64,000 bases of DNA from NCBI GenBank assembly GCA_022841745.1, contig JALHQW010000018.1, positions 65,987 through 129,986 of the forward strand. Direction: 5' to 3'. This DNA comes from Saprospiraceae bacterium. Lineage in GTDB: Bacteria > Bacteroidota > Bacteroidia > Chitinophagales > Saprospiraceae. Shown one piece after another: positions 38,101 through 53,100 of this stretch. Within the stretch, counting starts at the first letter, position 1, and every line of letters starts with the position of its first letter. Below the pieces are notes generated by a model. It was given only the letters and a program-made list of their open reading frames with translations, was not told the origin of the DNA and did not search any database. The position numbers and the translations under genes are program-made.

Positions 38101-41100
38101 AAGGGTGTCGTCATCACTGGGGCGGGCGAAAAATCGTTCGTGGCCGGGGCGGACATCTCCGAGTTCCTCCAATTGGACGTGGCGGCTGCTGCGCAACTCT
38201 CGAAGCGGGGCCAGGACATTTTCTTGCTCATCGAGCGGTTCCACCGGCCAGTCATAGCAGCAGTCAACGGCTTTGCCCTCGGCGGCGGCTGCGAACTGGC
38301 GATGGCCTGCCACCTACGCATTGCAGGCGAGAAGGCCAAGTTTGGGCAGCCAGAGGTTAACCTTGGCATCTTGCCCGGTTATGGCGGTTCGCAGCGGCTT
38401 ATCCAGTTGATTGGTAAAACCAAGGCGATGGAACTGCTCCTTACTGCCGATATGATTGGAGCGGAGGAAGCCTTGCGGCTTGGCCTAGTCAACCATGTCG
38501 TACCAGTTGGGGAAGAGGTGGCTAAGGCCAAAGAAATCATCGAAAAAATCGCCACGAAAGGGCCAGTTGCGGTGCAAAAAACCATTGCAGCGGTGAACGC
38601 TTTTTTTGAAATAGGCGGTCAAGCCGGCTTTGATTTTGAATCGAATGCTTTTGGCGATACGGCGGGGACGGAGGATTTCAAGGAGGGGGCCTCGGCGTTT
38701 TTGGAGAAGCGGAAAGCGAATTTTACGGGGAAATGAGCTTGTCATGCCAAAACTTTCCAAGTCTTCGAGACTTGGAAAGTTTAACCGTAGCACCTACCTA
38801 AATCCTTTAGTCGCCAGTAATCCTACCATATCCGACAAACGATGGGTTCAACAATTGCTCCCGATTGTATCTCATCGGCTCGCCTGTTTCATAGACCAAT
38901 ACCTTACCACCTGCTTCTTCGAGGATGATTTGCGCAGCGGCGGTGTCCCATTCCATCGTTGGGGCGATACGGGGATAGACGTGCGCCTCGCCCTTTGCCA
39001 GCAATAAAAACTTCAAGGCGCTTCCACGGGAAACCAAGTTGGGTGAATTGTACTTCGCAATGAACGCCTCCGTCTCCGGTGTGAGGTGGGAGCGGGAACA
39101 GACGATGTTCAGGCCAATATCTTCTTTGGAAAATGAAGCAGCTTCGATGGGGCTTTCCACTTCGTATTTTATCTTAAATGCCCCTTCGCCACGTACAGCC
39201 CAGTAAAGTTCGTCTTGGGCTGGGATACCCACCACGCCAGCCACGACGTCGCCATTTTCCACTAAGGCGATGTTTACGGTGAAATCGCCGTTCTTTTTGA
39301 TGAACTCCTTCGTGCCATCCAGCGGGTCAACCAGCCAGCAGCGGGTCCAGCTGCGCCGCTCAGCGTAGGGCAGCAGTTTGTTTTCTTCGGAAATGATGGG
39401 GTATTTCATGGGCAATGCCTCTAAACCCCGACAAATGACCTCGTTCGCCGCACGGTCGGCACGGGTAAGCGGGGAGTCGTCGGACTTGGCCTCCACACCG
39501 AAATCTGCCTCGCTGTTGTAGATTTCGAGGATGGCAGTGGCAGCTTGGCGGGCGATTTCGAGGAGGGAGGGGATGAGGGAAAGAATTTCTTTCATTTTCC
39601 AGATAAAATTAACAATTTGCAATGATAAGCCACAATGCGTTGTTGCAAAGTACATCTTTCAAAAATCGATGAAAGCTGACATGAAAAATTACTACTATTT
39701 CAATTTTGGTTTGCTACTTTTAGTTTTACCAGCATGGATGCTCATAAATGAATGTAAACCTAAGTATCAGGAAATTGACTTCATTTCAAATGAAGCAAGC
39801 TTAGCTAATTCAAAGCTTTACGTAAAAGGATTCATAACCGGTCTTGATACATTTTATTTCAATAGACACAATCATCAAGAGGCTTTTATAAATAACGACA
39901 CCATAGAAATAAGCTAAACAGCAAGTCTTTTGAGGTTAAATTTAGAAATAACGGATTCTCAATTTACTGCCAGTATAATGGAAATGAATTGTATGCCACC
40001 AATAAAAAAATAACGAATTATTCGGCAACGACTTGAACTAATGCCCTATGAAATGAAACATGGCGAACACCTAAAAGGCAATTATTACTGCACGGCAAGG
40101 TATTATGATGAAGACGTTCACCAAGATTCAGTTGTAATTGAAGGCTATTTTGATTTGGAACTATTCCAACTTTAAACCCGAAAACTCAAATCACACCAAC
40201 GGCACCACCGTCAACCCAATCAACAAGACTGCACAAACATAAAGGAACACCCTATCCGCCAGCTTCAACGGCCTCGTCGGCGCAACCTCCGATGGCTCGA
40301 ACATGACAATGATGAGCTTGAAATAGTAGTAAATGGCCAGCAAAGAGGCTAAGATACCTACCACCACCAACCAGCCCTGCCCAGCCGAGAGGGCCGCTGC
40401 CAATACCCGGTATTTTGCGATGAAACCCGCCAATGGTGGGATGCCCGCCATAGAAAGCATGGCCAAAATCACGGCCACCGCCGCCAATTGGTTGGTATGA
40501 ATCAAGCCCTTAAAGTCCTGAATATCAGCTGCTTCGTTGCGGAGGTACCACAGCACCCGGAAGGCGGTGAGGCTGGCAATGCCGTAAACAAGCGAGTAAT
40601 AAACCAGCAAATTCTCAGCGCCCTCACCTTGGCTGAAGATGCCCGTGAGCATGAAGCCCGTGTGCGAAATGCTCGAATAGGCCATCAGGCGCTTGACGTT
40701 GCGTTGGGAAGCAGCCACGAAATTGGCGACCATCAGCGTGAGGAAGCAGAGGCCGTAAATGGCCCATGACGCCGTCTGAGGGATGGCACCTTGAAAGGCT
40801 TGGAAGAACTTCAAAAGGGCAGCAAAAGCAGCCACTTTCACCACCGTCACCATATAAGCGGTGACGGGCACGGGTGAACCTTCATAGACATCGGGTGCCC
40901 AAAAATGGAAGGGCGCAGCAGCCACCTTGAAGGCAAATGCAGCGACCGTCATCACGAAGCCTATTTGCAGAAGGAGTTGATTATCAGGCGTTAGGCTCGG
41001 GATTTTGGATTGGAGTTCGGCCAAATCAAACGTACCTGTTGCCCCGTAAAGCAAGGCAATGCCAAACAGTAAAAAGCAAGACGAAAACGCTCCCAACAGC

Positions 41101-44100
41101 AGGTATTTGAACGAGGCTTCATTGCCCTTCACGTCCGTCTTGCGGCTACCAGCAAGCACATAAACGGGGATAGACAGGATTTCAACGCCCAAAAACAGCA
41201 TCGCCAAATTGGTGTAGCTCACCATGCAAGCCGCCCCTGCAAAACTGAACAAAGTAAGGGCAAAGTAGTCGGAGGTCGTTTTTTCTTCTTCAAAAAAGCG
41301 GCGGAAGCCCCAAAACCAAAGGATGCCGAGTATGCAAAGCACCATGAGGAACTTGCCCGAAAATGGGTCGAGCTGCGCCATGCCGTAAACTGGCTCGACG
41401 AAATCCAAATGCCCATAGCTCAGCCAAAGCACCACGGCCAAGGCCAGGATGGCCATGGGCAGCAGCATTTTCCGAAGGTTGAAGAACTCGGAAACGAGGG
41501 CCAAAACACCAGTTAAGGAAAGTATGATTAGTTCTGTCATTTCTCGAAGGATTGAAGGATTGGAGGATTGAGGGATTGAAGGTGGGCGTCGTGGCGACAT
41601 TCAATCCTTCAATCCTCCAATCCTTCAATCCTTTCACTGCGCAATACCCTGCAACAACTCCATCACCGACTTCTCCGAAATGGCCAAAATAGGTTTAGGA
41701 TACACCCCAAAACCAATGATGAGCACACAGACCAGCAGCAGGAGCATGGTTTCTTGGTTGGTTTGCTTTTTATAGTTCAATGCCTCGTCCTTCACCTCGC
41801 CTAGCATCATTTTCTGGAAGGAGCGGAACATATAAACCACTCCCAAAATGATGGACAGGCCAGCCAAGGCACCCAGCACTTGATTGTATTCGAAAAGGCC
41901 TAAAATCAGCAGGAACTCGCCCACGAAGCCATTGGTGAACGGCAGCGCAACCACGCCCAGCACGATGATGAGGAACATGAAACCGAGCCTTGGGTCAATG
42001 GAGCGGATACCGCCCAGTTTGTCCATTTCGGAAGTGCCCGTGCGGCTCACAATGATGTCATAGACGAAGAAAAGCCCGACGGAATTGATGCCGTGGCTGA
42101 GCATTTCCACCAACCCACCTTGAATGCTGTGGACGTTTGCCGAGAGCAAGCCCGCCGAAATCAGGCCGACGTGGGCAATGGAGGCGAAGGCGATGAGACG
42201 TTTATAGTCTTTTTGTACGATGGAAATGAACGAGGCGTACAAAATGCTCACGACCGAAAGCCCGACCAGCCAAATGCCGTATTCTTTCAAACCCAACGGC
42301 ACCACGGGAATCAGCCAGCGGATGATGCCGTAGGTCGCCATTTTCAGCATGATGCCTGAGAGGAGCATGGCGCCCGGCGTCGGGGCAATGTAGTAGGTCT
42401 CTGGCTGCCAGGTGTGCAATGGGAAGATGGGCATTTTGATGGCAAAAGCAAGGAAGATGCCCGCCATAACCAACCCCTGTTCCATGACTGGGAGGCTGCG
42501 GCCCGCCTTGTAAAGTGATTGCAGCGCAAAAGTTTTATCAGGCGTATGCTGGTACAAATAGATGAAGGCAAACAGCATGAAGAGGCTGCCAACCATCGTG
42601 TAAAGGAAGAATTTCAGGGTGATGCGCTGGCGGCCTTCCCCACCCCATTTCAGGCAAATGAAGTATATTGGGATGAGTGCAATCTCCCAAAACAGGTAGA
42701 ACAAAAACCCATCGGCAGCGATGAAACTGCCCGCCATTGCTGCATCCATGAGCATCATCAGGGCATAAAGCACATGACGGTCTTCGTAGTCCCTGTTCCA
42801 TGAAGCGTAAATCACCATTGGCATCACAATGGACGCAAGTATGGTGAGCATGAGGCTGATGCCGTCCATCATCAGGCTGAAACTGACGCCCAATTGCGGC
42901 AGCCAAGACACAGAAAACGTGATGGTCTCCTGCCCGGAAGTGTTGTAAGTGTGCAACAAAAACAGGGTGTAGGCCAGGCTCAGCAACGAACCTCCAAGCG
43001 CAGCGTAACGGGCATTTTTACCTGAAAAATAGGTAATGATAGCCGTGACGAGTGGTATGAGAAGTATGGGTAAAAGAAGCATTTTTCGTTTTTACCCCTG
43101 ACCCCTAAAGCGGGACCTAAACCCATTCATTTTAAGCTAAACAACAAATAATAGCGATTAACTTAGCATGAACGTACTTGGGTTCCCCTTTAGGGGTCAG
43201 GGGTCAATAGCGTCAAATCAAAAGCGCAATCATCACAATCACCGCCAGCACAAACCCGACCAGGTAGTGCTCCAACTGCCCGGTCTGCACTTTGCGAAGC
43301 TGGCCACTTACTGCCGAGACGACCGTGCCAACGGCATTCACTGTACCATCCACCAGTCGCTCGATGGTATTTTCGAGCAGTCCTGCGAACTTGTCGTTGG
43401 CTTGCACGATGTATTTGCGATAGATTTCATCAATGTAAAACTTGCCAGCAATGGCACTGGAAAGCCCGGTCAGTTCTTCGGTGTCTTTCACGGGTCGCAC
43501 CCGGTTTTTTACAAAAAGCACATAGGCGTAGTAAATCGAACCGAGGATGAGCAAGGTGGTAACGCCCATTAGCAGCAGCTCCATGCCAAGACTGGCGTGC
43601 ATTTCAAACTTACATAGTACGGGTTCCATGAAGGTGTCGAAACTCTTGTGTATTCCCACGGCATGGGCGATACCATGCGGGATGCCTATCCAACCACCCA
43701 CGATGGACATGATGGCCAAGATGATGAGCGGAATGGTCATCGTAGCGGGCGATTCGTGCAGGTGGTGCTTCTGTTCCTCCGTTCCCCTAAACTCCCCAAA
43801 GAAAGTCAAGAACAGTAATCGAAACATGTAAAAGGCGGTCATCAAAGAAACACCAAGGCCCAGTACGAAGAAAATTGGGGCGGCCTCCATTGCCGAAGCA
43901 AGGATTTGGTCTTTGCTGAAAAAACCGGCGAGCGGTGGGATGCCCGATATGGCCAGTGTGCCAATCAAAAAGGTCTTGTAGGTAATTGGCAAATGTTTGC
44001 GAAGCCCGCCCATTTTTCGGATGTCCTGCTCGCCACTCATGGCGTGGATGACACTACCGCTGCCAAGGAACAAGAGCGCCTTGAAAAAGGCATGGGTGAC

Positions 44101-47100
44101 GACATGGAAAATGGCTGCCGTGTATGCGCCCAAGCCAAGTGCCATGAACATCAAGCCAAGTTGGCTCACTGTAGAATAGGCCAATACTTTTTTGATGTCT
44201 GTTTGCAAAAGGCCGATGGCTGCGCCGAGAATCGCTGTTGATGTGCCAATGATTGCGACGAGCATCGAAATCTCCGGCGTCTCCATAAATAGCGGATGGG
44301 TGCGGGCAACGAGGTAAACCCCCGCTGTCACCATCGTTGCAGCATGGATAAGGGCAGAGACGGGGGTTGGAGCGGCCATCGCATCCGGTAGCCAAGTGAA
44401 GAGCGGGATTTGGGCACTCTTACCGACCGAGCCGAGGAATAGGCAACCCGCAATCCAAGCCAAAGTCGAAGGTGGTAGGGCTTGTAGGGCTGTCAGTTTT
44501 TCACCATAAAAAAGCTGGCTATAGGATAGGCTGCCGAGGTGGTAGAACAACAGGCACATCGCCATCAAGTAGCCGAAATCGCCGATGCGGTTCATCACGA
44601 AGGCTTTCTTGGCGGCATCGTTGTTCTTCATGTCCTGGTGCCAGAAGCTGATGAGCATGAAGGAGGCAAAGCCCACGCCCTCCCAACCGATGAAGGTGAT
44701 GAGTAAGCTATCGGCCATGATGAGCACCAACATCAGGAAAGTGAACATATTGAGATAGGAGAAAAAGCGGCGGAAGCCATCGTCCTCCCACATATAACCC
44801 ACTGAAAACAGGTGGATTAGAAACGCTACGCCAGTAATGAACAGCATGTAGGTGGCCGAAAGGCGGTCAATCAGGAAGCTGAACTCCGACTGAAACGTGC
44901 CACTCGAAATCCAATGGTAAACGTTCACCACCGCTTGGTGCGGGTTCACAACTTGGTCGTAAAACACGATTGCGGAGCAAACAAACGACACGAACACGCT
45001 TGAACAGGCCACCCAGGCGGTTAGCGTTTTTGACATCCACTTGTACCCCGCCATGATGGCCACAAAAGTGACGAGGGGGGCGAAGGCGGCTATTTTGATA
45101 ATTGTATCCAAAGTGATTCGTGATTCGTGATTCGACAGCCCCTGACCCCTAAAGGGGAACCCACGGACGCACATTTATCGGAACTTCAAACTGAATTGGT
45201 CCCGAAAAATGAAAGGGTTTAGGTTCCCCTTTAGGGGTCAGGGGCTGTCGAATCACCATTTCATTTTGCTCAAAATCGAGGTATCAGTTGATTGGATGTT
45301 TCGGAAAATCATCATTAAAATGGCCAAGCCGATTGCTACTTCCGCTGCCGCAACGGCCATGATGAAGAACACAAATACCTGCGCTTGCGCCTGCCCCCAA
45401 ACCGTGGAGAAGGCGACCATGAGCAGGTTCACCGCATTGAGCATCAGCTCGATGCACATGAACTTCAAGATGGCGTTCCTTCGGAACATCACCCCAAACG
45501 CCCCAATGCTGAACAGGGCGGTTGATAGGAAAAGGTAATAATTGACTGACATAGCTTTTTGAGGTATGGAGGTATGAGGTTTGGAGGTATGGCTACACAT
45601 ACCTTCATTCCTCATACCTCCATACCTAATTTAACTGTTTTTTACTGAGCAACACCGCCCCCACCATCGCTGAGAGGAAGAGCAGTGCGGATATTTCAAA
45701 CGGCAACAAGAACTCATTGAAGAGCACTGTGCCGAGGCTTTCGACGGTGCCGATTTCCGTGGCTGGGTTGGTGACAGTGGTCAGGTCGGCCTGCTTGCCA
45801 GCGACTGTGAGCACGAGCATCATCAGGCCCGCAGCGATGGCGGAAACCAGTTTGAACAGGTTGCGCTTTTTGTCCATTTGGGCTTCCTGCAAATTGACCA
45901 TCATAATAATATAGAGGAACAAGACCATGATGGCCCCGGCATACACGATGATATGGACGGCTGCGAGAAAATGGGCGTTCAGCAAGAAATAATGCCCTGC
46001 GATGGCGAAGAAGGTCAGAATTAGGTACAGCGCACTGTGGATGGGGTTTTTCACCACCACTACCATCAAGGCGCACAGCACCGCAATCGCTGACAAGGCC
46101 CAAAAGAGTATTTCTGAAATTGGCATATTTTGTTGGGGTTGATAAAGGTTGATGTGGTTGATGAGGGTTGATAAGAAACAAGGGTAATCAACCCTCATCA
46201 ACTTTTATCAACTTTTATCAACTATTCAATCAATATCAACCATTCATTTCATTGAAAACTGTGGCCGATTTGGATGTTTCGGATTGACAACCAATTCTTG
46301 CCTTCTTGGGTCAATCAATACGTCCATTTGCTCCATTGGGATAGCTCCAAGCAACGGCTCCGATTCCCCTGGAAGAACAAGTGCCTCTACCATTGCACGA
46401 CGATTAGCAAACCTGACTTCAACAGGCCCAACTACATCCAACTCCAATGTGCTCCCATCAGCCAATTGAGCAATGTCTGTATCAATGGTTTCCAAGCCAA
46501 GTTGGATTTTGATGGTTTCGTTGATGGCAAGCATGATTGCACCGGAGTCAACCAGTACCTCAACTTCCATTTTGCGGACTTGCTTTTCGCTGATGCGCTT
46601 TCGGCGCAAATCAATCAAGTCCTCATGGTTCATCAAAATGATATTCGCATGTACAAGTCCCATATCAGTTTGTTTTTGGTGAAAAAATCAATGTTCCCCC
46701 AAATCTACCAAATCGTTGATGGTAATATTATGCTGGTGAAACTTGTCTTTCTTGAACTCGATGACAGCAGGTGTTTGCCGCTTGGTCACGTCCACCGGGT
46801 TGTCCATCGTCTCCACCAGTTTATCCTTACCGAATACGAAACCATTGCGGCCATAGTTGCTCGGAATGATGCGGTCGGTGAGGAAAATCGCCTCTTTTGG
46901 GCAAGCCTCCTCGCAGAGTCCGCAAAAAATGCAGCGCAGCATGTTGATTTCGTAAACGGCGGCGTATTTCTCCTCTCGGTACAGGTTTTCCTCGCCTTTT
47001 TTCCGCTCGGCAGCGGTCATGGTGATGGCCTCAGCGGGGCAAGCCACGGCGCAAAGGCCGCAAGCAGTGCACCGCTCGGCGCCAGCTTCGTCCCGTTTCA

Positions 47101-50100
47101 GCACATGAAGGCCACGGTAAACGGGCGCAATCGGGCGCAGCACCTCTGGGTACTGCACGGTCGCCTTCCGCTTGAAGATGTGCGAGAAGGTGATGCGCAT
47201 GCCATTGGCGATGGCGGGCAGATAGAGCCGCTCCATGAGCGTCATCTGCTTTTTTGAAACGACTTTGCTTCTATTCGTCAGCATAAATTCGTCATTGGGG
47301 TCATTGGTCATTTGTCATTGGGCAACCACAAAATGACAAATGACAAATGACTATAAAATTCTCAACCCATTCGGCACCGGCTTATCGGGGCGCAAAAGTG
47401 TCACTTCTTTTCCATCCCCCACCACGCCGAGCACCAAACATTCGGAGAAAAAATTGGCGATTTGCTTGACTGGAAAATTGACCACGGCAATCACCTGTTT
47501 CCCCGGCAGTTCTGCTTTATCGTACAGTTTGGTGATTTGGGCGGAACTGCGTTTTATCCCAAATTCTCCAAAATCTATTGTCAGCTGGTAGGCCGGATTC
47601 TTCGCCTTCGGGAAATCCTCGGCGGCGAGGATGGTGCCTACCCGGAGTTCTACTTTTTCAAAATCGGTCCAAGTGAGTTCGTTAGTCATGATGAATTATC
47701 AACTTTTGATGATTACTTATTTGATATTCCAATCAAAAACTCGCTGCCAGCAGACCCATTCACATATTTGTGAAATAAGAGCCATTTCTCTTTGGGCAAT
47801 TTCAAGTCTTTACCTTCAAAAATGCCACATGCAGTCTTTTCAATTTGCTCGGCATTATCTACTCCAAAAACACCCAACACAAGGCGGGTTGATGATTTTT
47901 CCAGATAAAAAACCTCGTATTCTAGGCTGTCACTATTTAATTTGGAAACCAAAGTTGTGAGTTCAGCCAAATTGTTAAGGTCCTCATCAGAATAATCTTT
48001 TATCCCAGCTGTACTGATTTGTCCAATCTCTGTTGCAGACAACCCTCTTCCACATTTATACTTGGACTGTCCTGACTTATTCGTTCCGCAAGCCCCAAAT
48101 ATGAGGCAACCTGCAACAGCCAAAATTGAAAAGGATTGTTTCATGTCAATTTAGTTTACCTGTCAAATACATCACCACCCCCGTCACGAATATATTCAGC
48201 AGCGACAGCGGCAGCAGCACCTTCCAGCCGAGGTTCATCAACTGGTCGTAGCGGAAGCGGGGCAGTGTCCAGCGCACCCACATGAACAGGAAGATAAAGC
48301 CAAAAACCTTTAGGAAAAACACCACCGTCTGCACCGTTGCGAGGGCGTTCGGACTGAGGCCAAGCTCGTGCTGGAAGGGAAAATTGTACCCACCCCAGAA
48401 GAAGCTGACCATGATGGCCGACGAGATGAACATATTGATATACTCCGCAAACAGGAACAAGCCCAGTTTCATCGAGGAATACTCCGTGTGGTAGCCGCCG
48501 ATGAGTTCTGTCTCGCATTCCGGTAGGTCGAAGGGCGCACGGTTCGTTTCAGCGAAGGCGCAAATCATGAAAATCAGGAAGGCCAGCGGTTGGTACAGCA
48601 CATTGGCGAAGCCAGCGTCTTGCTGCGCAACGATTTCCCGAAGGCTCAAAGTACCTGTCATCATAATGAGGGAAATCATGCTCAGGCCCATCGCAATCTC
48701 GTAGCTAATCATCTGCGAGCTGGCCCGCAGCGCACCCAGCAGTGAGTACTTGTTGTTGCTCGCCCAGCCACCAATCATGATGCCATAGACCCCGATGCTC
48801 ACCACCCCGAAAAGGTATAGCACCCCGATATTGATGTCCGTGATTTGCAGCGCATAAGACTCGCCGCCAATGTTAACGTCGCCACCCCACGGAATGACTG
48901 CACCCGTAATCAGCGCCGTCAGCATCGCAATGCCCGGCCCGATGATGAACAGGAAACGGTTGCTCCCTTCGGGAATGAGTTCCTCCTTCGTGAACATCTT
49001 GATGCCGTCCGCCAAGGGTTGCAGCAGCCCCATCGGCCCTGCCCGGTTCGGCCCGACCCTATCCTGCATCACGGCGGACAGTTTGCGCTCGGCCCAGGTG
49101 CTGTACATTGCTATCAGCATCGTGAGGCCGAAGACGGCGAGGACGAGGATTATTTTGAAAATTAGTATGGTCATTTTCTTCTCAAAACTTTTGATTTATG
49201 ATTGCAGATTACATGATTCCAGATTTAAGATTGTTTAGCGGCTGCGTCATGCAAATCTGAAATCTTAAATCATGTAATCTGTAATCTTAAATCAAATCAA
49301 ACGTTATTTGGGTCTAAAGCCCCCACCCCCAACTCCACTTTCTCCCCATGCGGCAGCGACCGTTGCTCCGTTTTTTCATCGTCAAAACGCTCGCCTTCTG
49401 GCGTTTCGTAGTGGTTGGCAGAGATGACGGAATGGCGGTCAACATGCGTCACGCCATCAATCACCCAATCGCTGGTTTTCTTTTTGTCAAAACGGCATTC
49501 GTTGCAAATCCAGCCAGCCTCGCCGTTTTCGAGCTTGGCCACTTCGCCGAATTCGTCCTTGCGGGCCGTCACACGTAGGATTTCCTCGCCTTGGTACCAG
49601 AGGCGAACCTTGCCGCAGCATTTGTCGCAATTGCGGTGTGCCTCCAGGGGCTTGGTGTACCATACCCGGCTTTTGAAGCGGAAAGTCCTGTCAGTCAATG
49701 CTCCCACGGGGCAGACATCAATCACGTTGCCCGAAAAATCGTTGTCAATCGCCTTTTCGATATAGGTCGAAATTTCCGCATGGTCGCCCCGACCAATGAC
49801 GCCGTGAACCCGGCCATCCGTGATTTGCTCGCAAACCTTCACGCAGCGGTAGCAGAGAATACAGCGGTTCATGTGCAGTTTCACCTTTTCGCCAATATCA
49901 ATCGGCTCGAAAGTGCGGCGGCGGAACTCGCTGCGGGTGTCCAATTTGCCGTGTTTATAGCCAAGGTCTTGCAAGTGGCATTCGCCCGCCTGGTCGCACA
50001 CGGGGCAATCGAGTGGGTGGTTGACGAGCAGGAATTCGGTCACGCCAGCCCTGGCCTCCACCACTTCCGGCGAGGTTTCGTTGCGTACAACCATGCCGTC

Positions 50101-53100
50101 CATCACCGTGGTGCGGCAACTTGGCACTAGCTTGGGCATGGGCCGTGGGTCTTTCGCTGAGCCTTGCTCCACCTTCACGAGGCAGGTACGGCAGTAGCCG
50201 CCGCTGCCCTTCAGCGAAGAGTAGTAGCACATGGCGGGCGGCACGAGGTCGCCGCCAATCATGCGGGCCGCATTGAGAATCGTCGTGCCTTCGGGCACTT
50301 CGATTTGAAAATCGTCTATGGTGACTATTGGCATGGTTTGCCGTTTAATTTTAATTTGTGGTTTTTTGGTTGGTTTGTGAACAATTGCCGCCCCGCTGGG
50401 GCTGATTATCTTGGTTTTTGTCAGGTTCTACAAACATTGCCGCCGCTCTGCGGCTCCGAGTTGCAAATTATCGTTTAATCGAAAAGCCCCAGAGGGGCGG
50501 TAATGTTTGTAGCAACGAATCCACCCCTCAATACTCAGCCCCAGCGGGGCGGCAATTACTCATTTATCTACCATCCTTGAACCTCATCAAGGAATTCAAA
50601 CAAATATTCGTCCTTGTACTCGATTTCAAACTTTCGCAACAAATCCAAATACTCTTCACGAAATGTCCGTTTCGCATGGTGTTCTTCTTGGTCCTGGATG
50701 TATTTCACCACAGGGTCAATCTGCGAACGTCCGTATGAAAATGCGCCATAGCCAGCTTGCCAAGCAAATTGGTAATTACACCACCCATTCCGTTTGATGA
50801 ATGCGTTGCTGTCCGTTTTTATCGTTTCTACCAAATCAGGGATTTTTTGATTTGGGTTGTAACCGATAAAAATGTGGATGTGGTCAGGCATTCCATTGAT
50901 TGCCAGCATTTTATGTTTGTGGTTTTGTACAATTCCCGTGATGTATTTGTACAAATCCTCTTTCCATTCCTTCTTAATCAAACTCTGTCGTCCTTTGACG
51001 GCAAAGACCATTTGGACATAAAGCTGTGTGTATGTATTTGCCATGTGTGTTTTGTTTTCAAATTATATGTTTCGTTTCAATTGCCGCCCCGCTGGGGCTG
51101 AACGCTGTGGTTTGTGCCTTTGCTACAAACATGACCGCCGCTCTGCGGCTTTGAGAATACCTTCGAACACACAGCCTCGGAGAGGCGATAATATTTGTAG
51201 AACTAGCATTACCATTTTAATTGAGCCCAAGCGGGGCGGCAATTGTTCTGTCATCGTATTTCAATCAGCGCCCCGATGGGGTTGAACGTTTTGATTTATG
51301 CCTTTGCTACAAACATTGCCGCCGCTCTGCGGCTTTATGCTGGCTCCAACCGATTTAATCGATAATAATGCCGCACCTCCCTTATCCCCTCTGGCCTCGT
51401 CACATACTCCTCAAACTCATGCCGAAAATGCCGAATCGCAGCAGCAACGGGCCAGGCCGCAGCCTCGCCGAGCGGGCAAATCGTTTTTCCCTCGATTTTG
51501 CTTTGCACGTCCCATAGCAGGTCAATGTCCGCCAGTGTGCCTTTGCCGTCGAGGATTTTCTTGATGATGCGCTCCATCCAGCCCGTGCCTTCCCGACAGG
51601 GGCTGCATTGTCCGCAGCTCTCATGGTGGTAGAAACGGGCGAAGGTGTAGAGGTTCTTCACGATGCTCGTGTCCTCGTCCATGACGATGAAGCCGCCGCT
51701 GCCAAGCATGGTGCCTGTTGCAAAGCCGCCATCGCCGAGGCTCTCGTAGCTCATGAGGCGAGGCTCCCCGGCGGCAGTTTTCAGGATGAGGTGCTTGGGC
51801 AGGATGGGTACGGACGAACCACCCGCCACCACGGCCTTTAACTCCTTGCCGTTGCGGATGCCACCGCAATACTCGTCGGAATAGATGAACTCCTCCACGG
51901 GAACCCCCAGTTCGATTTCGTAAACCCCCGGCTTGTTGATATGGCCGCTGGCCGAGATGAGCTTCGTGCCCGCGCTCTTGCCGATGCCGATGCCTGCGTA
52001 GGTGTCGCCGCCCATTTCGACGATGGGCACGACGGCAGCGATGGTCTCCACGTTGTTTACCACCGTGGGGCAATCCCAAAGTCCCTTCACCGCCGGGAAC
52101 GGCGGCTTCAGGCGGGGATTGCCACGCTTGCCTTCGAGGCTTTCGAGCAGGGCGGTCTCCTCACCGCAGATATAAGCGCCTGCTCCGATTTGTACGTAGC
52201 AGTCATGGTCAAAGCCGCTGCCGAGGATGTTCTTGCCGAGCAGTCCGGCGGCGTAAGCTTCGTCAATCGCCTTTTCGAGGATGCGCAGGATGTAGAAATA
52301 CTCGCCCCGGATGTAGATGTACGAGGTGTTCGCCCCCAGCGCAAAGCTGCTGACAATCATGCCCTCCACCAGCAGGTGCGGGATGCGCTCCATCAGGTAG
52401 CGGTCCTTGAAAGTACCGGGTTCGCTCTCGTCGGCATTGCAGACGAGATAGCGGGGCACGCCCTCCGGCTTGGCCAGGAAGCTCCACTTCATGCCCGTGG
52501 GGAAGCCCGCTCCGCCCCGGCCCCGCAGGCCGGACTTCTTCACCTCTTCCACGATGGCATCGGGAGCCATGCTGAGCGCCTTCTTCAAAGACTCGTAGCC
52601 GCCGTGCTTCCGGTACACCTCCAAGGTGTTGATGCCGGGGATGTGGTCGTTTTTAAGTAGTATTTTTTTAGACATTGATTGTCTTGTTTCACTTTTTTTG
52701 TCATAGCCGCAGGCAAACTGCAAAGTCATTCTGGACTATACTTGTTGTTATACAGCTCAGCTATTTGCCTAAACTTTTGCTATTCATTATCATTGTTAAC
52801 CTTATCAATCGGTTCTGGCAAATCAGGGAATTCATTTCTTGTTTTTTCGATAGTTCGTCTATGCAAGTAATTGCTCATTTGGCTTGTAAATTCAAAGGAA
52901 CTTCCAAAATTCTTATTCAATATATCTTCAAGTTTTTTCCCAAACTCATCAATAGACTCATCCATATAAATCATCATTCTCTCTGTAATATGGTAGAACC
53001 GACTTTTTGCTTCTATGTCAATTTCTCTATCGACATCTTCACGAATTTTTTCATGTTGGCTTACCAAAGTTTCAAGAATATCAATGTACAATTTTTGAAA